Assembly: GCA_003439945.1 (NCBI GenBank)
Contig: QVRM01001749.1
Coordinates: 5,001-69,000 of the forward strand
DNA from: Dermanyssus gallinae
Taxonomy: Eukaryota > Arthropoda > Arachnida > Mesostigmata > Dermanyssidae
Length of the DNA stretch: 64,000 bases
Direction: 5' to 3'
The position numbers and the translations under genes were made by a program. The notes beneath the pieces are model-generated. The model was given only the letters and a program-made list of their open reading frames with translations, ran no database searches and had not been told where the DNA came from. Below are positions 12,261-21,803 of this stretch, piece by piece (within the stretch, counting starts at the first letter, position 1; every line of letters starts with the position of its first letter).

Positions 12261-13582
12261 CGAGGTGTGTTCAAAAAGTATCGCGACTTTTGAATTTTCG
12301 CGGGTTACGTATATTCGAATTTCGAGTTTTTTGTGGCGTTATGTTGGTACTCATGTCTCTCACTTATGCCGACAAGCTCGGCCATTTTGAATGTTCACTT
12401 AATTGTTGACAGCTGCTTTGCTTGCACGTGTTTTGGATCGTCTTCGATTTTTACCTATTCAAAAAAATGGATCAAAGAACCTGTATCAAATTTTGTGTGA
12501 AAAACGAAATTAAGTGCGCGGATGCATTCCGAATGTTGACTGTGGCATACGGAGAAGCTACCTTGGACCGAAGCAACGTTTATCGGTGGTACAAAATGTT
12601 CTCAGAAGGCCGAGAAGATGTGAACGACGAAGAGCGTGCCGGACGCCCGAGCACTTCAACAACAGACGAAAAAATTAATGAAGTGGAGAAAATGGTAGTG
12701 GCCAATCGTCGAATCACCGTTAGAGAAGTTGCTGAGGACCTAAACATATCGATTGGCTCGTGCCATTCGATTTTTATCAATGATTTGGGCATGAGACGGG
12801 TCGCCGCGAAATTCGTACCAAAATTGCTCAATTGCGACCAAAAACAGCATCGCATGAACATTGCTAATGAGATGTTGGACTCTGTCCGCGACGACCCAAA
12901 TTTGCTCCAGAGGGTCATAACTGGTGACGAATCGTGGGTTTATGGTTATGACGTGGAAACCAAAGCTCAATCATCTCAATGGAAGCTGCCGCACGAACCA
13001 AGACCGAAAAAAGCGCGCCAAGTTCGGTCGAATGTGAAAGTTTTGCTGACAGTTTTCTTCGATTGCAGGGGCGTGGTGCATCATGAGTTCTTGCCACAGG
13101 GTAGAACGGTCAATAAGGAATATTACCTGCAAGTTATGCGCAATTTGCGCGAAGCAATCCGCCAGAAACGCCGGGATTTGTGGAAGAACAAAAATTGGCT
13201 TTTGCACCACGATAACGCCCCTGCTCACACATCGTTGCTTGTGCGCGAGTTTTTGGCCAAAAACAACACACTAATGATGCCGCAGCCACCGTATTCCCCA
13301 GATCTGGCCCCCTGTGACTTTTTCTTGTTCCTTAAACTGAAGAGGCCCATGAAAGGACGACGTTACGCTACGCTTGACGAGATAAAGACGGCATCGAAGG
13401 AGGAGCTGAACAAGATAAAAAAAAATGGTTTTTTGAAGTGCTTCGAAGATTGGAAAAACCGTTGGCACAAGTGTATAATATCTCATGGGGATTACTTTGA
13501 AGGGGACAAAATAGATATTCATGAATAAATGAATAATTTTTGAAAAAACACAAAAGTCGCGATACTTTTTGAACACACCTCG
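12261..13582 (+). mobile_element. mariner-family DNA transposon, copy 2 (structurally intact)
   Basis: The 1322-bp element has the same 32-bp terminal inverted repeats as copy 1 and flanking TA dinucleotides (12259-12260, 13583-13584). It carries a complete transposase ORF. All parts needed for mobility in this family (both ends, target duplication, full ORF) are present, so it is a candidate active copy. It lies in opposite orientation to copy 1 about 10.6 kb away. Confidence 0.96.
12467..13528 (+). CDS. mariner transposase, full length
   Basis: This is a 353-residue DDD transposase. The start at the ATG in AAAAAAATGGATC is chosen because MDQRTCIKFCVKNEI begins like known mariner transposases; an upstream ATG at 12422 would add 15 hydrophobic residues and is unlikely. 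The N-terminal half holds two HTH motifs (about 7-50 and 66-110). Catalytic residues are Asp154 (GDESW), Asp249 (HHDNAPAH) and Asp284 (PCDFF), with 34 residues between the last two, the D34D signature of mariner. Linker and clamp landmarks FVPKLL (about 117-122) and YSPDLAP (276-282) are present. No stop or shift occurs. The enzyme would excise the element and insert it at TA. Confidence 0.95.
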   Translation: MDQRTCIKFCVKNEIKCADAFRMLTVAYGEATLDRSNVYRWYKMFSEGREDVNDEERAGRPSTSTTDEKINEVEKMVVANRRITVREVAEDLNISIGSCHSIFINDLGMRRVAAKFVPKLLNCDQKQHRMNIANEMLDSVRDDPNLLQRVITGDESWVYGYDVETKAQSSQWKLPHEPRPKKARQVRSNVKVLLTVFFDCRGVVHHEFLPQGRTVNKEYYLQVMRNLREAIRQKRRDLWKNKNWLLHHDNAPAHTSLLVREFLAKNNTLMMPQPPYSPDLAPCDFFLFLKLKRPMKGRRYATLDEIKTASKEELNKIKKNGFLKCFEDWKNRWHKCIISHGDYFEGDKIDIHE

Positions 13583-14385
13583 TATAAATGCCAACTCCAC
13601 CAATACGCTTATTCAAGCTGCGGTTTCACGCTAAAATGTAGTCGAAGCTCTATGCTGAATAAACAGGAATGTCATGATCTTTAAGCTATGTTCCGCGCTG
13701 TATAAAACGGAATCAGGCTCGTTAAGCAAACTTGCTAGGTTATCAAGCTAAGCTGTTTTTTGAGCCCTTCTAGTACCGGTATTGAGATGTTTAGCAATGA
13801 ACGTGCCATTCTCGAAACAGAAGTCATGCCAAACATCAAACTCATGTATGTTCAGGCCTCTGAAAAAATCCAAGAATGCTTCAATATGATTAGTATTATT
13901 TGAAACGTATAGATAAATGTATGTCTGTTAAGCGTTGCGGAAAGAGTGCATCCAATAGTTTCTTCAAACAGGTTGCAGTTTTTAGACAAACAGCATATGA
14001 GTGCTTCCGCAATAGATTTCATAAAATAAAAAAATATGACTTTGGCGATAAAGCATTCCGTGTGGAAAGCTTTGATGATGTTTGTGTAGTAAGTACACAA
14101 CGTCCGTTTTATGAGTCTGCGTGGCGCTCGATGGCCGGTTTTGCTGTTTTCTTTGGAATGAATATAACACTTGGCAGGCTAGCTCACACTTCAGGGCCTG
14201 AATGTCAGATGAGGAGTTAGACTCAGCAGTGTCAATGACTTTTAGAAACATTGTGTTTAGAAGCATTTGGTGACCTGCTGCATAAAGTCACCAAAGGCTT
14301 CTGGCGCTTACGCTGGCAGGCCACTCCGGCATTTTTCTTGTCTAAATTGGAAACCATGCAAACCAATATAAGAGCGGCCGGTCTG
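13583..14385. other. no recognised gene
   Basis: A 106-codon open frame (13900-14220, +) has no recognised motif. Nothing else was seen. Confidence 0.45.
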
Positions 14386-14445
14386 GGTCTCGAACCCAGT
14401 CCTCCCGAATGCAAGGCAAAGGCTTTGCCACTAAGCCATCTTGCT
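14386..14445 (-). repeat. tRNA-derived SINE head or tRNA pseudogene
   Basis: On the minus strand GGCTTAGTGGC (14427-14437) is a good A box and GGTTCGAGACC (14386-14396) a perfect B box inside a 5-bp T-arm stem (CTGGG/CCCAG). They are about 50 nt apart as in a tRNA. The bases that should form the acceptor stem do not pair, so it is more likely a tRNA-derived SINE or pseudogene than a functional tRNA. The body resembles Gly/Ala-type tRNAs. Confidence 0.6.
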
Positions 14446-15042
<597 letters not shown>

Positions 15043-16270
15043 AACATTTTCGGCGTTGCGTCAGCGTCAGCTTAGACAAATGCGAGATGCTGCAAGCGCG
15101 ACGTCGAGGCTAGGTCGCTCTCTCTGAGATAGCAACCTGAGGTGAACGCCGACGGACGGACGCCCGGCCAACAGGCATCAATCACAAAGAAGAGCTCCAT
15201 TTACCCGCCTCGTAACAGCGTACAGAGGCCGTACAGTGGTTGCAGAGAGACCCTCCATGCGGCGGCCGGGGCAACGTGCAGCGCTAACCTGCGGCCCGCC
15301 CGGAACCCTAAGCGTGCTCTGTCTGCTCTGTTCGCGCACCACACGTAAAGGGGAGTGAGTCCCGTGAACGGAGGGAGGGAGGAAGGGGGCGCTAGCCCGC
15401 CGAGAGGTGGAGGAGGAGGAGGCAGCGGCGGCATGATGTGATCTAACGATACTTCTCTGTGTTGCCATCGGAAGGCAGCAGGGGGGCGTGGGGGGGCGTG
15501 GGGCTCCGTGACCATAGTACTAGAAGTAGAAGTTGTAGCAGCGCCACTCTGTAGCAACAACAGTAGCGGCAGCAGACGCTGCTGGATAAACGGACAGATC
15601 ACCACCCGCTGGTTGGATGGCGATAGGCGCGGTCCAAGAGCTCACTTGCTTAACCAAACAACCACCCACTCATACATACACACACCGACTCACTCACTCA
15701 CTCACTCACCTACCTATCTACCTAACTACCCAGCCCCACAACCCCCCAGTCCCACAACCCCCCAGCCCCACAACCCCCAGACCGCCCGCCCAGATGCGCC
15801 GGCGATGTTCCGGCACACCATCGGCGGCAGCGGCGCCGCCGCCGCCGACTAAGGAGGAATTTATGAATATAATGGTTTTTAAACTAAACGATGCGGGCTG
15901 CGCCGCCGAGAATATTTTGATAGCGAGCGCCGAGGGCCGCTCTCGTCAAGCCCTCGGCGCTCGGCTCTAACGCTAAGGCATCTATCTATCCGCTCATCCG
16001 TAAGCCGTGCCACAGGCCGTCATTCCCTGCCGTTTGATCGTGCGCGCTCTCTCTCTTTCTCTCTCTCTCACACACACTCACTCACACCCTAACCTTGCTT
16101 ACCTGCGGATTGTGGTATATCTCGGAGAGACGAAGAAGAGGAAGGAGAAGACGCAGCAATGGAGCAGCTATCGCGCAGAAACGAAACACGCGGAAAGACG
16201 CGAGAATTTTACCCTGCTGCTCAGCCGTAGATAACAATAATAATATTTGTTTGAACAAATAATAATAATA

Positions 16271-16271
<1 letters not shown>
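15043..16271. other. GC-rich low-complexity stretch, no assignable gene
   Basis: This part is clearly GC-richer than its surroundings, with simple repeats (CACT, CCCCACAACC, CT) and GCC-rich segments. A short frame at 15805-15852 encodes an Ala-rich micropeptide starting MFRHTIGG, and a 14-bp hairpin lies at 15924-15963. No family motif was found. It could be promoter, UTR or an unrecognised exon; the sequence alone does not decide. Confidence 0.4.
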
Positions 16272-16337
<66 letters not shown>

Positions 16338-16341
16338 TTTT
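16272..16341. repeat. (AT)n followed by a 21-nt T run
   Basis: AT alternation to about 16320, then uninterrupted T. Confidence 0.95.
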
Positions 16342-16684
16342 GAACAAGGGTTTATTTTTATCAATGTGTACATGTATCACAATTACTAATAAATTACGTA
16401 TCTAACATCTACAATTATGCTTATAATATTCTTATTGCTTGAGTGTCGGTGACTACTCAACATCATCTTACCGTTGCCTCTCTGTAAATTCGAATGACAC
16501 TCTCTGTCGGAGGAACGCGCTCGATCTTGGCTCCGCTGTGGCCTCGAAGAGCTTCTTCCGAAGCCTTTTAGTCAGTTTGAGTGCATCCTTGCCCCAAACG
16601 CCAGATGACTCAAGGCCAAACGCCATTACAACGATAACCGAGGGCGTATGTGTCGGAGACAGTAACGTCCCACGCGAGCGGCCG
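16342..16684. other. no recognised gene
   Basis: Nothing coding was recognised between the two microsatellites. Confidence 0.4.

Positions 16685-16740
<56 letters not shown>
16685..16740. repeat. (ATA)n trinucleotide repeat
   Basis: About 18 uninterrupted copies of the triplet. Confidence 0.97.
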
Positions 16741-17941
16741 CACCTGTATTTCGGGCACTTCAACAGAAGACATGATTGAAAAGATGCGCTCACTTGTCAA
16801 CACCGCGGACACCGGGGTAAAAATAGGAACGGTTATTACTAATAAGGAGAAATGACATCATCTTAGGAGTCGAAGAACAAAGCCTTGGAAGCAGCACAAC
16901 CTTTGTAGACGTCCTCAGACGGAAAACGAGTGAAGAAGTCGACACCAGGCAATACAGCGGCCCTACAGCAACTGTTGTCCTTTGTGGAATCACCCCGTTA
17001 CTCTCGGCGCAGTCCATAGAACAAGACATTCAGAACATAATTAAGGTCCAAGAGTCTACCAGAATTTGCACAGAAGCTTCCTGGGCTATTAAGAATAGAT
17101 GCAGTCGGTCACCTTACCAAGAAGAGAGGCCTGAAGAATGCCGCTGAGAGCAAGATACTCAATGGAGAGCGATTATAAAACTTAGCTGCTCCCATGCAAA
17201 CAGAAAAAGACATGGAGATGAATGTCACAATTGAAACGTGGCAGGCTGAATGGGACGCCATTTCCCCGGGTGCTCTGAAGGGTCCCTGCGTAGATTGCTG
17301 ACAGATGAATAGGTATGGACAGAGAGGCCATGAGGCGACCTGACTTGTCACCTCACCTAGATCCTCACAGGACACGGGAACTTCCACTCGTATTTATTCC
17401 GAATTGGAAAGGTTCCTTCGGCGAAATACGTGCTCTGCCAAGAGACACGTGAAGACACTCCAAGTAATACACTGTTACAATGCTCGGCCTGGGAGGCTGC
17501 GCAATTAACGGTAAGCAGACACGTCTGAGAGAAATGGACCAGGAAGGAAGTCCTACACCACGAGGTCAGCGTAAGAGTTTGCAGGATACATCGACTCCAG
17601 TAAATCAGCCTGGGAACTGGGAGCAGCTACGGCAAAAGGGGTACTCCAGGAAAAATACAAAAAGTTCAAAAAAGACAGACACTTCTTTATTTCCAGAACA
17701 GCAAAAGAGAAGCGCAGCTCGAATAGAACGGGCTTGCAAGTGTTGAACGAGTGCGGAAACTTTTCGGCAACCCCAGCCAATTAATGTGAAAGAGCGCTTG
17801 CCACTTCTCCTGATAGCCCTTAGTACTGTTCTATGAAGATCTGGGCTACCAGAGAGTAAAGCTTTAGGGTAAGGCGCGTTTAGTGGGTATGGATCCCAAC
17901 GGAGTAACATCTAGCCGTTGTGGTTGAGTCCCACACTGGTT
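16741..17941 (+). mobile_element. decayed R1-like LINE, internally deleted
   Basis: Near 17239-17460 the plus strand reads, across frameshifts, IETWQAEWDAI, then LTGHGNFHSYL and VLCQETREDTP. These match the C-terminal part of the two R1-like LINEs at 45580-47172 and 18150-19126 (W-Q-x-EWD, TGHGxxxxYLxRIGK, then a CxxC-HxxxxC zinc element). The downstream 3' UTR at about 17880-17935 shares the block TTTAGTGGGTATG...GAGTCCCACACT with the 45 kb element. Upstream, about 16770-17000 reads like an ORF1/Gag fragment (KMRSLVNTADTGVKIG). The RT core is missing, so the copy is deleted as well as shifted. Its 3' end is met by the next LINE. Confidence 0.7.
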
Positions 17942-19135
17942 ATTTTTTTTTTTTTTTTTTATAGGACTAACTGGGAAATGCGGTACGCACACACGGACAC
18001 CACCGCAGGAAACTCGACTGCAAGTGTGGGCAGGTAGTGTGGGGCTCCAACCCACTAAGAACCAGTCATGTCCTAATCCCCCAATCGATCGGGAACTGCA
18101 TAAGCATAACTTCAATCGATCGAAGGGGGAGAGTAGTTTAAGCATTTAGCTATCCCGGGATGCCCCTGCGGGATGATGTCGTGCAGTAACGGTTTTTCTT
18201 CTCTTTGGCGCGCATGATGTTTTCCATAATGCTTGCAATGCTAGTCCAGTCGTCGCGTGACTTAATCATAAGCTGTATGATCGTTCTAAGGGTGCCGTCT
18301 TCAGCCCTAGGTAGACCCGCACGCTGAGCGGCCCATTCCGCGCACCAGAAAATTGTATGTTCAGGCGTATCCTCCGATTCGCTTTGGCAGTACTTGCAGA
18401 AAGGAGATGTGGTTTTCCCAATTCTGAACAAGTATGACTGGGAATCGCCGTGTCCTGTAACGACCTGAGTGATGTAGAACGTCAACTCGCCACCTGGCCG
18501 GTACATCCAGGCCCTGATATCCGGGATCAGAGTCCTTACCCGGTACCCGGGCGCTCCGTCCTGAATGGAATCCCATTCGACCTGCCAAATGTCAAGTGTG
18601 ATATTCCTTTCCTCCGCCTTTTCCTTTTTTGGGTCTTCCCATAAGCGGGGTCGTTCATTTGCTTTCAGGTCCCAGGGGACTGTGCTAGCCAGAACAAGAA
18701 CGGCCGCTGTGCTGACTGTTCTATAGGTCATCGTGATACGCAGAGCAGCCACTCTTTGGGCTTTGCGTTGCCCTACTGTTGGCTGTAGACAGTGAGGTTG
18801 ACGGCCACACCGAAGCTGCAAATAAAACTATGGACTCAGCTACCGACATAATAAGGCGTCTTCTTGACTCCCGTGGGCCATAGTTGTTTGGCATCAGCCG
18901 CGCTATCTTGTGTGAGACCTTAGTAGCCTTTTCTGCTACAAGACGTATGTGAGGTGTGCCCCGTAGTCCCCTGTCTAGGTGCATTCCAAGATAGCGGGCG
19001 GTGTTGACAATCTTGATCTTCTGGTCGTCTAGGATTAGTTTCAAGGAGGTGCACTTCCTTGGCCCGATTAGGAGGATGCCCACACTGCTTGAGATAGAGA
19101 CTCGTAGCGATAGTGCGTAACTGCATTTAATACTT
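17942..19135 (-). mobile_element. 5'-truncated R1-like LINE
   Basis: The minus-strand element ends in a poly(A) tail (T run about 17942-17960 on +). Its 3' UTR (17961-18149) includes the block shared with other R1-like copies here (GTAGTGTGGGGCTCC near 18034). It is truncated at the 5' end near 19135, keeping only the region after the RT active site. It lies tail to tail with the plus-strand copy, as if one had inserted into the 3' end of the other. Confidence 0.85.
18150..19126 (-). pseudogene. R1-like LINE ORF2, C-terminal part, frameshifted
   Basis: Two frames cover it. About 18790-19083 starts GILLIGPRKC and continues RYLGMHLDRGLRG. The 18150-18821 frame continues RVAALRITMTYRTVSTAA, then TGHGDSQSYLFRIGK and a CKYC...HTIFWC zinc element. 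Residue by residue these parallel the 45580-47172 ORF. The two frames differ, so at least one indel lies near 18790. There is no RT catalytic box and no function is expected. Confidence 0.85.
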
Positions 19136-19712
19136 CTTCCACAAAAAAATATATATGCTTTTCATAGGTTTTGTGGTTGAATTTTCTGTGCGACTGTCAA
19201 CTGCGTCACCTGCCAGCCAACTTTAGATACTTTTCTCGTGAAGTTGAGTGCTCCACGACAACGCTTTTGCTGACGAACCGGTTGTTTTGAAACCTTTTTG
19301 GCGAATGAGTGAATGATTTGAAGCACTCTCTTAGTCCTCCGACGTAGCACCTAGAATTAAGCAAACTATTCTGTATGCTCAAAACGTTAGCGCAAATTAA
19401 GAAACCGGGTTTGCGATTCGATTCCAGACAGGCAAACGATTTCAAAAGGAAATTTCCGCTAGACCATCCAGAAGATGTGGGATCATGCTTTTGTGCTCGC
19501 ATTGGTAATTTTCAATAGTAATTTCCAATAAGAGGTGCTTTTTTGCCACTACGGCAAGAGTAACAAAAACACGCACAATATTAACCACACAACAGCAACA
19601 ATATCGTGTCAGCAACAACGACGAAACACAAACGGCTTTAATCGAACGTGATTCATTGCTTATGCGTTTTCGTGTTATTTGTCATGTTCATTCGTGCCGC
19701 GGGACCAATCAA

Positions 19713-19714
<2 letters not shown>
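19136..19714. other. no recognised gene
   Basis: Nothing was recognised on either strand; a 98-codon minus frame (19206-19502) has no motif. Confidence 0.4.

Positions 19715-19763
<49 letters not shown>
19715..19763. repeat. (AT)n microsatellite
   Basis: Uninterrupted AT alternation. Confidence 0.97.
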
Positions 19764-19766
<3 letters not shown>

Positions 19767-20077
19767 TTGTATATACGTGTATAGACAGTGTAGCAAATGC
19801 GCTTTACTTCAACTCGCAAAATGCGACCCTCTAGAACACTTTTTTGCGCTTCAATAACCTAAAGAGCCAACGATCCATTACTTCAAAAGCCGTGGCGCTC
19901 GTTCGAGCACACAAACGGCTTGTTTGCCTGGCGGATGGCCAAATGGGCGTATGCAAATCCAAACTGTGTCTACTTATATGACGGTTAGTTATGTTTTCGA
20001 GAGCAACGAGTTCGTGCACTTTTAAACAATACATACACGACCATAATCTATTTTATCGCACATCCCTTTGTATGATA

Positions 20078-20087
20078 TGTATGTATG

Positions 20088-20129
<42 letters not shown>
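20078..20129. repeat. (GTAT)n to (AT)n microsatellite
   Basis: A few GTAT units grading into AT alternation. Confidence 0.95.
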
Positions 20130-20131
<2 letters not shown>

Positions 20132-20822
20132 GTTTACAAATTTTTTTTTCGGATTTTTTAATGATTCTTTACGGACAAAACTGAAAAAACTTTTTTGTAG
20201 CCCCAATATATATATATATTTTATGTGATATATATACTGTATACCTTCGCACAATTTGTGTCTCTTCGGTCTTGTCTCCGTCCCTTGCATATTGTTCGAC
20301 ATGCTTGAATTTTTTGGGTTCTTGCCGATGCTTGGCGGGCCTCCAGTTCGTTGTGTTCCCTTGCTTATTCTCCCTGTTGCCATCGGTGTCATTTTGGATG
20401 GCCTCCGTTCGTTCTCGTGCGCTACTCCGTTTCCACCAATTTGTTTGTGTGTCACCTTGCTCCATCAGCAAGCTCGAAGTTGTCCTATTCTACTTTCCGC
20501 CCGTCTGATACGACACCTTCATGTCTTCAACCTTCCGCGCTAACTCTTCCTTCAGTCATACCCATTATTCGCGGCAATGTTTCGTTTTGGCCACTTTCGT
20601 TTAGTCAGATCTACGGCAGAACACGCTTTTGTAGTCCGGTCTACGGTATCATTAAATGCGCCAGTCTCACCGCTTGGCTACCGGATCACTTCCATAGAAA
20701 AGCGCTCTACAAGCTCGTTGGCCTCCTTTGGCACCAGAGATTCCGCAAAATGCAGGACGGCACATGCGTTAACACAAGTTCCTTCGGGAGCCAACAAAAC
20801 CTGGGTACATAATGTTATGAAT

Positions 20823-20827
<5 letters not shown>
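20130..20827 (-). other. possible decayed coding insert between two (AT)n arrays
   Basis: Minus-strand frames between about 20250 and 20810 read as charged, protein-like segments (AESLVPKEANELVERFS, then NDTVDRTTKACSAVDL, then EQGDTQTNWWKRSS) linked by shifts. I could not place them in a family. The flanking AT arrays on both sides suggest a mobile-element insertion like the others here. It could equally be chance open frames. Confidence 0.3.

Positions 20828-20889
<62 letters not shown>
20828..20889. repeat. (AT)n microsatellite
   Basis: Uninterrupted AT alternation directly abutting the 5' side of an R2-clade LINE fragment. Confidence 0.97.
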
Positions 20890-20893
<4 letters not shown>

Positions 20894-21800
20894 TATTCAT
20901 AACTTCTTTGCGAGCGCTTGGGAACCTCCATTGAGACCGCTACACAAGAGAGACCGATTACTGGTCTCAACAACTACACAACACGTTCGATGGGGCACAT
21001 TTTAAAAAAGCACACGAAACGCCCTTTGTACATTACTGGATCAAGGGTATGCCCTTCCTATCTGATAAGGAGTATTTAAACCTACTAAAGCTCAGGATCA
21101 ACGCACTACCAACGCGTGCCAGATTGGCCAGGGGACGCCCGGGCTAGAACAAACGTTGTAGGCACGGGTGTCATGCGCCTGAGACGTTGGCTCATGACGC
21201 TCAGATGTGCGGAACAACACACAAACAAACCATAAAGAGACATGACGACGTCTGTGATCGCGTGGGGCGTCTTCTCCGCGAAAGGGGTCATGAAGTGGTT
21301 CGTGAGCGAGTATTCCGTCGACCGGGCGCACCGGGTCTAAAGCCCGACCTCGTAATAACAACACCTACCGAGGTCTGGGTTTTAGATGGGGAGGTTTGCG
21401 GCCCGAACCGGGACCTGGCAAAAGCGCGGCAGGACAATTCACCATATATGACGTCGAGTTCCTAAGAGCGGCGCTCCCCGACCCGCAAAAACCTCGCAGA
21501 TTCGGATCCATCACTATCTCTATGAGTGGTGTATGGGACTCCGAATCTGCGAGGACGCCCTTGGGGCTCGGCGTCACGAAGAGGAATCTTATAAATCTCA
21601 ACGTTTTAACTTTGCAAGGAATTTTAAGGATATACCGCTCGCACCGGGTCCATAAGAGCGGGGGCTACCATCAAGCAAAGACACGGACAACTGATTCTTA
21701 ACTTCACGTGACACCTTTTTACCACCATTTTTATTAAGGCGAGCACTGCCGAGTGTGCAAACATATTGTAAATGATTAATAAAGCATCACAATAATTTCT
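20890..21800 (+). mobile_element. 5'-truncated R2-clade LINE, copy A (3' end with endonuclease domain)
   Basis: The fragment begins right after an (AT)n tract and ends at about 21800 in AATAATTTCT followed by AT repeats. It encodes the C-terminal part of an R2-type ORF and a 3' UTR of about 100 bp. From about 21238 to 21800 it parallels copy B (26379-26946) base for base with scattered differences. No 28S rDNA flank is visible; the target here is the microsatellite. Confidence 0.85.
21001..21701 (+). pseudogene. R2-like ORF, restriction-like endonuclease region, disrupted
   Basis: Reading across breaks: HYWIKGMPFLS, LKLRINALPTRARLARGRPG, a Cys/His zinc element around ETLAHDAQMCGTTH, then RHDDVCDRVGRLLRERGH, LKPDLVITTPTEVWVLDGEV and NRDLAKARQD. 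The order (INALPTRARxARGRP, CxxC-HxxxC, RxxRHD, KPDLV-x(n)-VxD) is diagnostic of R2-clade proteins. The Lys-Pro-Asp...Asp pair is the PD-(D/E)XK endonuclease core that nicks the target for priming. Stops (for example after GRPG at about 21147) and frameshifts near 21430 inactivate it. Confidence 0.83.
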
Positions 21801-21803
21801 ATA

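Noticed and set aside
15178..15852. Pro/Ser-rich overlapping frames at 15.2-15.85 kb
   Set aside because: Repeat-driven composition, open on both strands, no domain; kept only as an unassigned GC-rich stretch.
17605..18145. Minus-strand frames spanning 17605-18145
   Set aside because: They cross the junction of two oppositely oriented LINEs and read the antisense of one.
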